Shown here piece after piece: positions 56,948 to 64,000 of a stretch of 64,000 nt of DNA. This DNA comes from Tetramitus jugosus (lineage: Eukaryota > Heterolobosea > Eutetramitea > Acrasida > Vahlkampfiidae), in the NCBI GenBank assembly GCA_937625935.1, contig OW569385.1:186001-250000 (forward strand), in the 5' to 3' direction. The notes under the pieces were generated by a model. It worked only from the letters and a program-made list of their open reading frames with translations. It did no database searches and was not told the origin of the DNA. The translations under genes were made by a program, and so were the position numbers. Positions within the stretch are counted from its first letter, which is position 1; each line of letters starts with the position of its first letter.

Positions 56948-59215
56948 TTATTTCTTCAGTTGTGCTGCTTCAAAGAACAGAATTTTATCCCTGAGGCTGC
57001 CTCGGGGATTGGTTGGTAGTTGAGCGGGAGTCGTTACTGTTGGTTGAGGTTGAACTGTTGTTCTTGTGGGTGTGGGTGGTTTTGTCTGCTGTGGTGTGGA
57101 AAGCAATGGTGTTGGTTGCTGAGTGGTTGATCTTCTTGATTGTATCAAGATAGGTTGTAGGTTTGCTGTGGGTTGTTCCACCGTTTGTTGCATTGTGGAT
57201 TGTGGTTCAGGACTACTTCTTCTTGCTGTGTCTCCAGAGAACTGAATTTCAATAACCTGTGGTGCTGATAGTATATCCTCTTCTATTGGTTCAGTTTCTG
57301 TACGAATGATGCTTTCCCCTCCAATCTTCAAGTTTTGCTCCTCGGTTGAGCTAGCCACAGTGGTAGATTCTGGATCGAGAGGTTCACTCCCTTTGGTTGT
57401 TTCTTTGCTCGCTAGAGGTTTCGCTTGTGGAATTGAGAGATCTGTCGATTCAGCACATTCTCTGCAACTTGAGATTGGAGTTTTAATCTCTCTATCTGAC
57501 GGTATTGGCTTATGGGGAAGGTTGGGCAAACTTTTCTTATTTGCCATCTTAGATTGAGCATTATTGAGAGTTTCCTGGTTCATAATGAACGTACCAGGGT
57601 TAGGATTGAAGCGCACTTTTTCGGCCTTGGATTCATCTTTCACTTCACTGCGTAGTTCCGAAAACCTACTAACCTTATCTATATCTCCATTGGGGTCATG
57701 AACCTTATCGACTTCAAATATAGTGTCTTGATCAAGATCAGTGTTCTTTTGATTGTTTAGATTATCAATCAGCGTCGAACTTTTCCTGAAACTTCGGCGA
57801 GATTTGATCTGACTCACCCTTCTTGATTGAGAATTCTCGTGTTTTGTTACTTGCCCATCTTTTTGAATCATTCGAATTTCAGTTATCAATGGTGAAGTAG
57901 AATTATTGGTTTCTTCAACAGTGCCCCAAGTCTGAATAACTTCCTTAATTGAAGAACCGGGGAGTGTTACAGTAAAAAAATTTGAGGTGAAGGAGCTCGG
58001 CATGTCCGTTAGAAGCTGTTGTAGGTGTAAATGTCTTTTTGTCATTGGATCTCTCATTCGATAAAGTTGGAGCTCGTCAACTGCAGAGAGCAAATTTTTG
58101 TCTTTGCTTCTTGCACTAACGAGTATAGAGGATACCGACTCTCTCTGATTGTTTAAAATCTTTAGTTGCTTCAAATTCTTCTCATATAGGATATCTTTGA
58201 GTTCCAATGCTCGTTTCTCAATCATCTCTATTATCTGTTTCATTCCCGAATCAATGGCCTTCATTTCCTTCATCCAATCAGCCTCAAGTCTATGAATGTT
58301 ATCTTCAATTGACCTTAATGAGTTCTCAGCCTTATTACTGATGGAAAAGGTTCGATCTATTAGAGTACATAGTTCTTCTTTCTCTTCTTCAACAATATCA
58401 GATAGGAATTGACACTTATGCGTTTTGTGATCTGTTAAGGCACAATCCTTACAAATCAACTCTCCACAGTCACATAGTATAGAATATTTTTCAATTGGAT
58501 GAACCTTACAATGATTATTTGACTTTTCTCCAGAAGAAATAGGCTCTAAAATGTGGTCTCTTGTTTTCCCCTTTCGATGCAAAAGAGTATGGGGTTCACA
58601 TAAATGTAAATCACAAGATTTACAGAGGTTTGTAGCTCCACTAATTTCATCCTCTTGCAGACAAAAGGTGCAATTGTGCATATGGACATTATCTTCAGCG
58701 TCGTTCACTAGTTGTAAACAATCTAGGAAACCTTTGATATGAAGACACGTTGGTATCTCACTCAACTCACACCTGATCTCCATTGAACAATGAGGGCAAT
58801 TACTGGCATTGTTCTCAATGTGTTTCTCTAAGCAATCCTCACAAAATAAGTGCCCACAGGAGAGTAGCTTCGGTTCAAAGAAGGAGTTATTGCAGAGTGT
58901 ACACTCAACTAGACTCTGCAGAGTTGGTAGAGGAGAGATTGGATGTACTTCCAAGAGAGATTTGTATTCTGTTGAGTGAGTGTGCCTACCGCCAGCTTCT
59001 CCATTGGGGTCATCAGGCGATCTATTCTCCTCCGTTGCCGGAGAGCTGAGCTCCATACCAGCTCTAGTTATTCTTGAGATCGCTAAATCCATCGGTGTCA
59101 TCAGTTGTTGATTAGTCTCACTCGGTTCGTAGATAGCTTCTCCATTCTCATCGAATCTCGTACCAGGACGTATCGTTAACCTACGAAACTTCTCAATTAT
59201 CTTATTTCTAATCAT
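56948..59215 (-). CDS. TRIM-type RING/B-box E3 ubiquitin ligase
   Basis: This 755-residue protein has the tripartite motif. The RING finger at about 103-143 has CTLCNNSFFEPKLLSCGHLF then CEDCLEK and CPHC. A first B-box-like zinc module (CTFCLQEDE, CKSCDLHLCEPHTLLH) and a canonical second B-box (CKVHPIEKYSILCDCGELIC then KDCALTDHKTHKC) follow, and a coiled coil runs at about 275-360 (EEEKEELCTLIDRTFSIS onward). The C-terminal 340 residues are disordered, Ser/Thr/Pro-rich, with no SPRY, NHL or other end domain. It would act as an E3 ligase with an unknown target. It converges with TTC9 across about 70 bases. Confidence 0.92.
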   Translation of the reverse strand: MIRNKIIEKFRRLTIRPGTRFDENGEAIYEPSETNQQLMTPMDLAISRITRAGMELSSPATEENRSPDDPNGEAGGRHTHSTEYKSLLEVHPISPLPTLQSLVECTLCNNSFFEPKLLSCGHLFCEDCLEKHIENNASNCPHCSMEIRCELSEIPTCLHIKGFLDCLQLVNDAEDNVHMHNCTFCLQEDEISGATNLCKSCDLHLCEPHTLLHRKGKTRDHILEPISSGEKSNNHCKVHPIEKYSILCDCGELICKDCALTDHKTHKCQFLSDIVEEEKEELCTLIDRTFSISNKAENSLRSIEDNIHRLEADWMKEMKAIDSGMKQIIEMIEKRALELKDILYEKNLKQLKILNNQRESVSSILVSARSKDKNLLSAVDELQLYRMRDPMTKRHLHLQQLLTDMPSSFTSNFFTVTLPGSSIKEVIQTWGTVEETNNSTSPLITEIRMIQKDGQVTKHENSQSRRVSQIKSRRSFRKSSTLIDNLNNQKNTDLDQDTIFEVDKVHDPNGDIDKVSRFSELRSEVKDESKAEKVRFNPNPGTFIMNQETLNNAQSKMANKKSLPNLPHKPIPSDREIKTPISSCRECAESTDLSIPQAKPLASKETTKGSEPLDPESTTVASSTEEQNLKIGGESIIRTETEPIEEDILSAPQVIEIQFSGDTARRSSPEPQSTMQQTVEQPTANLQPILIQSRRSTTQQPTPLLSTPQQTKPPTPTRTTVQPQPTVTTPAQLPTNPRGSLRDKILFFEAAQLKK

Positions 59216-59390
59216 TCCCAGTGAGATTCAAGTCTGTTTTGAGAGTGAGAGTTCAACAGGACGAACCTTCAGTCGTTCTGTAGCCAACTTGGAAGGTTTT
59301 CGCGCCCGACAGTTGCCGCCCTTGTTTACAACATTACAGGGTGACAGACACGCACGAAGAAACACAAAATTCTGTACAAAGTTTGAAGTT

Positions 59391-60200
59391 TTATTTGTTT
59401 TCGACAAGGTTTCTGATTGCCTTCTCTTGTTGCTCAAACAATTGTTTCAATTGCTCCACTTGCTCCTTCTTTATCCTTTGCAGAGACTCCCTCAATTGTT
59501 TGTTTTGAGTCTTGTTGGTTTCAATCAATTGTTCAATCTTTTGATCCAACGCTTCTCGTTCATGCTTACTCTTGAGTTCAATCTGATCCTCGATTTCACG
59601 GAAAATATCCTGACTCATCAATTGTTGATGTTGATTGAGTGCTTGTTGAATCTTTTGTTGGAATCCACTGACGATTGAAGTGCCTCCGAAGCCAGAGTGA
59701 CCAAACAAACCAGAATGACCTGACCAATTGGAACTCAACTGATTGTGCTGCGAGATCCAATTCTGTTGCACATTCTGTTGATAGCTCAACGTCTGACTCA
59801 ACTGTTGTTGATAAAACTGGAGCAATGTGCTCAAGTCATTGTTGGATCTGCCCAGGCCACCGAATCCTGCCCCTACTCCAAAACCACCAGTGGCAGCTTG
59901 ACCTCTGCCTCGATCGAGAAAACTTCTTCTCACTTGTTCATCCTGGAACAACTGCAACAGATCGAGTTGTGATTGAACAACCATATCAGTCAATGTTTTC
60001 CTCAAGTCCATGAGTTCAATCATTAGAAATGGTTCCTTGTATCGTTCCTTTGATTCTTCTTCCTCATTTTGTTTTTCAGCAGAATTGTTGGTGGAGATTT
60101 CCTCACAGTTCGTCGTGTCCTCATTATCATCGATGTGATCTTTGGATGAAGAGGCTTGTTCTGTTCTTTTTCTCTTGGCTGCAGGTGCTTCGTTGGACAT
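59391..60200 (-). CDS. Nuclear-type coiled-coil protein, unknown
   Basis: This 269-residue protein is not recognised. It starts MSNEAPAAKRKRTEQAS with a nuclear-localisation-like cluster, then an acidic Asn/Glu region. A helix reads MIELMDLRKTLTDMVVQSQL. A Gly-rich linker (GFGVGAGFGGLGR), Gln/Ser/Asn-rich sequence with GHSGLFGHSGFGG, and a long C-terminal coiled coil follow (about 185-267, IEDQIELKSKHEREALDQKI onward). No enzyme signature is seen. The layout fits a nuclear scaffold subunit. It is divergent from the F-box gene at 60346, with about 145 bases between start codons. Confidence 0.7.
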   Translation of the reverse strand: MSNEAPAAKRKRTEQASSSKDHIDDNEDTTNCEEISTNNSAEKQNEEEESKERYKEPFLMIELMDLRKTLTDMVVQSQLDLLQLFQDEQVRRSFLDRGRGQAATGGFGVGAGFGGLGRSNNDLSTLLQFYQQQLSQTLSYQQNVQQNWISQHNQLSSNWSGHSGLFGHSGFGGTSIVSGFQQKIQQALNQHQQLMSQDIFREIEDQIELKSKHEREALDQKIEQLIETNKTQNKQLRESLQRIKKEQVEQLKQLFEQQEKAIRNLVENK

Positions 60201-60345
60201 GATTGTTGTTGTTGGGTAGGCAGGGGTGTGTTTGTTTTTTCTCTCTTTGGGGTGGGTGAGTTTGATTGATGGATGGGAACCACATTATCCAGTTCTTCCT
60301 GGAAAAATAAAAAACAGTCTCTGTTCACAAAATTGCAACAAAAGC

Positions 60346-62052
60346 ATGAAATCGCAGGATGAGCCTGAAATGAAGCGAAGAAAGCTTGAAACAACTCGTG
60401 AGCCATGCAAGACACTGTCCAATGATGTTTGGCAGCTCATACTTTCTTATGTCACGCCAGAGGTTCTCTTCTCCTCTATTCAATTGACCGGTAAATTCTT
60501 CAATGAACTCCTTCATTTTACTCCGGCACTGGATTCAGCTGAAGTGACGAGACATTGTGATAGTGATGGATTTTGGGTGGAATACATGAATCGTATCTTA
60601 TCCAATCATTACTACCCATGCACCAAGAAGAAAAGGAACAAGAGAAGCGCCGCTGAGAACAACGAAAATGAGGCTCATGACTACGATGATGACATTGACG
60701 ACGACGATGACAATGGATATGATAGTGTGAAGGACGATACGGCAAGGTTATCACCTGAATTGGCCTACTTGGATGCCACGCATGAACTTCTCGAGTATGA
60801 AACATATTTGAGACAAAGTATGACGCAAGAGAAGTCTACCTTGAGTAAGAGTGTTCGAGATAATTTGGAAAAGAGGGAGTGGAGCATATTCAGTGAACAG
60901 TTTGAAAAGCACAAGAAACGTGTATTGTTCTGGGATGAACAACGAATGAATGTGTTGCTCGATCGAATGAGTGTTTCATCCAAGGAGGCATTCTTGTTGG
61001 ATCAGAGCATGGAGAACTACGAAGAAGATGATAGGAGAGTTGATCCAATTGTTCGCAACCATCGATTGACATTTGCCCAGGAATTCAAGAGACAATATCT
61101 GCTCTTCAAATTTCAAACTAAACAATTGACTTCTGGCCGATTAGAGCTATCAGAGGAGAAAATGGATGAATATCGAGAGTTACGTTCAAAACTACCGCCT
61201 GATGAGAGAGCTAGTTTCAGTGCTCTGGAGAAGGAGAAGGACAAGTGTTTACAGAACAGTACAAGCCTTCAAGAGTTTGTTGTTGGCTACTGGGGTGAAG
61301 AGGCAAGAGAGAAACCAAATTCTTTCAAGAATCGAATCTTGGACTGGCTAGTTGAAAATCAGGACGCGTTTCCTCGATTACAATCTCTCTTCTTGGCTGA
61401 TGTGAGTTATACTTTCTGTGAAGTGTCTTGGATGCACGTTGGTGACATAACACCAGTGCTCGAAAACTATCAACAGTTATTGTTCCTTCGATCTAAGGGA
61501 ATGAATGGTTTGAGACTCAGTCCAATAGAACACCATAACTTACTGTCTCTGACGTTTATCACTGGCGGTTTCAGTACCAAGATTTTCAGTTCGCTTCTCT
61601 GGAGTTCGTTCTCAAATCTCATGCATTTAGAGATATGGTTTGGCTCAAATAACTACGGATTCACAGTCAAAGATGAGCAATTAAGAGAGCTATTGTCCCC
61701 AGAGGAAAAAGGATTGTTCCCCAGATTAGAGTACTTGGGTCTCAGAAACCATGAAGCAATTGATCAATTCGTTGGTGATATTCTGAAATCTGCAATCGCA
61801 AAACGAGTCCGAATTATAGATCTCTCATTGGGAACGTTCTCAGACAAGGGTGCGCAAGAGATGCTCACATTGTTCAACGAGGATGAAACTCTGTTGCCGC
61901 AATTTGACGTGCTAGAGATGTTGGATGTTCATCAGTCGTTCCTCTCTGACTCCATGGTAGATCAACTACAAAAGCTACCATTCCTCGTGTGCTGTGTCCA
62001 TAACCGCCTCAATCCAGCTCGTGACTACCGTTATGTCTCCCTCTCCGAATAA
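60346..62052 (+). CDS. F-box protein with acidic insert
   Basis: This 568-residue protein has an F-box near residues 20-65 (LSNDVWQLILSYVTPEVLFS then IQLTGKFFNELLHF), a basic/acidic low-complexity insert at about 90-125 (KKKRNKRSAAENNE, then Asp runs), and a helical middle. The C-terminal 200 residues look like irregular leucine-rich repeats (LFLADVSYTFCEVSW, HNLLSLTFITGGF, LMHLEIWFGSN, LEYLGLRNHEAI and VRIIDLSLGTFSDKGAQEML). F-box plus LRR is the FBXL plan, where the LRRs pick the SCF substrate. The LRR call is weaker than the F-box call. The start at 60346 (MKSQDEPEMKRRK) follows an A-rich leader and drops 40 unlikely residues. Confidence 0.78.
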   Translation: MKSQDEPEMKRRKLETTREPCKTLSNDVWQLILSYVTPEVLFSSIQLTGKFFNELLHFTPALDSAEVTRHCDSDGFWVEYMNRILSNHYYPCTKKKRNKRSAAENNENEAHDYDDDIDDDDDNGYDSVKDDTARLSPELAYLDATHELLEYETYLRQSMTQEKSTLSKSVRDNLEKREWSIFSEQFEKHKKRVLFWDEQRMNVLLDRMSVSSKEAFLLDQSMENYEEDDRRVDPIVRNHRLTFAQEFKRQYLLFKFQTKQLTSGRLELSEEKMDEYRELRSKLPPDERASFSALEKEKDKCLQNSTSLQEFVVGYWGEEAREKPNSFKNRILDWLVENQDAFPRLQSLFLADVSYTFCEVSWMHVGDITPVLENYQQLLFLRSKGMNGLRLSPIEHHNLLSLTFITGGFSTKIFSSLLWSSFSNLMHLEIWFGSNNYGFTVKDEQLRELLSPEEKGLFPRLEYLGLRNHEAIDQFVGDILKSAIAKRVRIIDLSLGTFSDKGAQEMLTLFNEDETLLPQFDVLEMLDVHQSFLSDSMVDQLQKLPFLVCCVHNRLNPARDYRYVSLSE

Positions 62053-62214
62053 TACAAGAGCTGTCATTGTATTGGCCGCCAACTAATGGCGGGATAATCA
62101 ATCAACAAAATCATTGAACCAACAACAAAAAATTCAATTTTCACACTCAAAAAACAACAACTCGTGGATACAAACAAACAACCCACCCATCCATCAGATA
62201 GAATCATACCAACA

Positions 62215-64000
62215 ATGGGCAAGAATAAAGCCTCCTATGACGACGAAGATGATGATTTCTCTCTCGCAAAATACATGTCAGCTCCAACAACAACAACAAC
62301 AACAAATTTGAACAATACAAGTGATCACATGAAGGATGAAAATGATGATGATGATTTTCCAGAATCGAAACCATTGAGCGATAATGAAAAAGTGAATATT
62401 ATGAGACAACAAATGGGATTACAACCCATTGATTCTTCAGTGCAGCAACAACAATCACAACAACAGGGAGAACATCAGTACACGCAACAAGAGATTCGAT
62501 CACTTCAAGAGACTCAAAATCTATTCCAGTCTTCTCTGTTTCGCATTGCTGTATGTGTACTCCACAACGATATTATTTTCAAGACTTGATTTTTTTTGTG
62601 TGTGTTTTTGTGTGAAAAATGGAAAGAGAGAGAAGATTGCTAATTCAACTCTTTGTTCTCATTTTAGTTTACAGAAGTGTTGAAACAAGTGGGTATTCAA
62701 TGGGAGAAGAACAAGAGCATTGAAATTGCATTGCACATGCTCAAGATGACATTGGATTCGATTGACAACAACAACAACAAGAAGGTTGTTGCTGGTGATG
62801 ATTTGAATTTTGAACAAGTGTTGGACCAGATGACAACATTATCCACTACCAAATTTGATGATTTGAAAACCGTCTTGTCCAAACAGTCTCTCTCCAGTAA
62901 ATCATTGCTCGTTGCACCAGAGAGATTGGACATTATTGGTAGTTACTTGTTGAGATCAGTGGCCAAACCAAATGAACATGTCGATGTAGCATTGACGATA
63001 CCACCAAAGCTATTGAAGAAGAGTGATATCTCCAATCACAAGTATTATGCAATTCGAGCTGCTTATTTATTAATGATTGCAAAGTATTTGTCCAGTGTGC
63101 CCATGTTTGAAAATGTGCAGATTCAGGCATTCAAGGACGACTGTTTGAAACCAATCTTGGTCATTACACCCAAGAGAGATGAGAAATTGGCGCCAAAATT
63201 CACAAAAACCAAATTCAAGATTCGTCTCTTTGTGGCACTGCCTGCACATGTGTTTGGTGATGATGAGACTCAATTGGGCATTGACAAGTCCAATATTAAA
63301 AAGTCAAAGGCGAGTGCAACTCCATACTACAATCACGGTATTTTGGAGGACAAGTACTTTAAGGCTCACTTGGAGACCATTCACGAGTACATGATAGATT
63401 GTACATCGCTTGTTGAATCATCCATTTTGTTAAAGGTGTGGTCCAAGCAACGTGGAATCTATTATTCCTATGATGGTGTCAATGGTTTCCTGTTGACTAT
63501 GCTGCTTGTCTATTTAATGAGTCGAAATCAAATTAACAAGCACATGAGTTCCTTCCAAATGATGAAACAATTGATGCAATGGATTGTGTCTCATGACCTG
63601 TCGAAAAAGGGTGTCTCTTTCTCTCAGGACAGCAAGGCATCCAAGGAACCAATCAAATCATTTGGTCAAGTGTTTGATTGTGTGTTGCTCGATGAAGAAA
63701 ATCGATTCAATATTTTCCATCGTGTTTCCAAGTCTGCATGGCACGAATTACAGCACGAAGCAAGATTGACACTTCAATACTTTGATGATGATCAAAAGGT
63801 TGAGGCCATTCAGGCTCTATTCCTCACAAAGCACAATATATGGCACAAGTACGATGCTCATGTGTGCATTTCCAAGGTGAATAGCATTAAGAAGGTTGAT
63901 ACCTCTGATCACTCTCGGGGCATTGCGATCAGAAAATCAATCATGCATTATCTGACATTGGCATTTGGTGAACGTATTCAATATTTGCGATTGGTGGACA
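62215..64000 (+). CDS. NOL6: NOL6/Utp22 (Nrap) ribosome biogenesis factor, 5' part
   Basis: The gene is cut by the window edge. Exon 1 (62215-62550) encodes an acidic, Gln-rich leader; a 117-base intron (GTATGT...TTTAG) joins RIA to FTEVLKQVGIQ in phase 0. Exon 2 runs to the end without a stop. The Nrap/Utp22 family is recognised from LLVAPERLDIIGSYLLRSVA, VALTIPPKLLKKSD, the YAIRAAYLLMIAKYL helix, KFKIRLFVALPAHVF, and ATPYYNHGILEDKYFKAHLE followed by SSILLKVWSKQRGI, a highly conserved block. Utp22/NOL6 is a nucletidyltransferase-fold, catalytically dead scaffold of the small-subunit processome. The protein usually has about 1100 residues, so roughly half is seen. Confidence 0.92.

Overview
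This window is nuclear DNA from a gene-dense, intron-poor protist, most likely a heterolobosean amoeboflagellate close to Naegleria. The basis is: about 36 genes in 64 kb on both strands with short spacers; 11 short GT-AG introns that I could place, 8 of them starting GTATGT; Asn, Gln, His and Asp/Glu runs encoded by AAC/AAT/CAA/CAT/GAT repeats; and true eukaryotic machinery such as RAD52, SPT3, exocyst Sec5, CDC20, a Rho/Rac GTPase and motile-cilium genes. I cannot fix the species from sequence alone. No rRNA, tRNA, CRISPR array, transposase or virus-like gene was recognised.

Layout. 0.4-9.1 kb: an F-box-like protein, a possible Nnf1/PMF1 kinetochore protein, a two-TM protein, a DUF1764 protein, an SPT3 homologue whose first histone fold is split by an acidic insert, and a small unknown. 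9.3-14.5 kb, all minus strand: a secreted-leader 7TM protein, a TTC39/IML2-type TPR protein and an HD-domain phosphohydrolase. 14.5-18.7 kb: a frameshifted pseudokinase, a YjjX-type NTPase and two coiled-coil genes. 18.8-25.9 kb: RAD52, a Rac-like GTPase with three exons, DNAAF11/LRRC6 and Sec5. 26.3-34.3 kb: uridine kinase, a PQ-loop transporter, an F-box-like protein, a small unknown, a PTS2-bearing acyl-CoA oxidase and an SDR enzyme. 34.3-45.4 kb: WDR48/UAF1, RSPH14, a DUF229 sulfatase-like membrane protein and CDC20. 45.4-50.7 kb: a 1.4 kb gene-poor gap, two secreted CBM52-like cysteine-rich proteins (one with a kelch domain), an RGS protein and a 76-aa protein with a repeated heptapeptide. 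50.9-64 kb: an F-box/TMEM185-like fusion, an unknown, TTC9, a TRIM-type E3, a coiled-coil protein, another F-box protein and the 5' part of NOL6/Utp22.

Functional themes. Ubiquitin control is well represented (four F-box-like proteins, a TRIM ligase, CDC20, WDR48). Motile cilia are represented by DNAAF11 and RSPH14, peroxisomal beta-oxidation by the PTS2 oxidase, signalling by the Rac GTPase, RGS protein and 7TM protein, and DNA repair and chromatin by RAD52, SPT3 and UAF1. The genes are not arranged as operons.

The most unexplained signal is structural. Between 8.3 and 17.4 kb there are four perfect inverted repeats with arms of 16, 19, 19 and 19 bp, plus two perfect 16-bp palindromes. One inverted repeat lies across the signal-peptide region of the 7TM gene and another ends the reading frame of a coiled-coil gene. 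The same stretch holds a 17-bp tandem duplication inside the frameshifted kinase.
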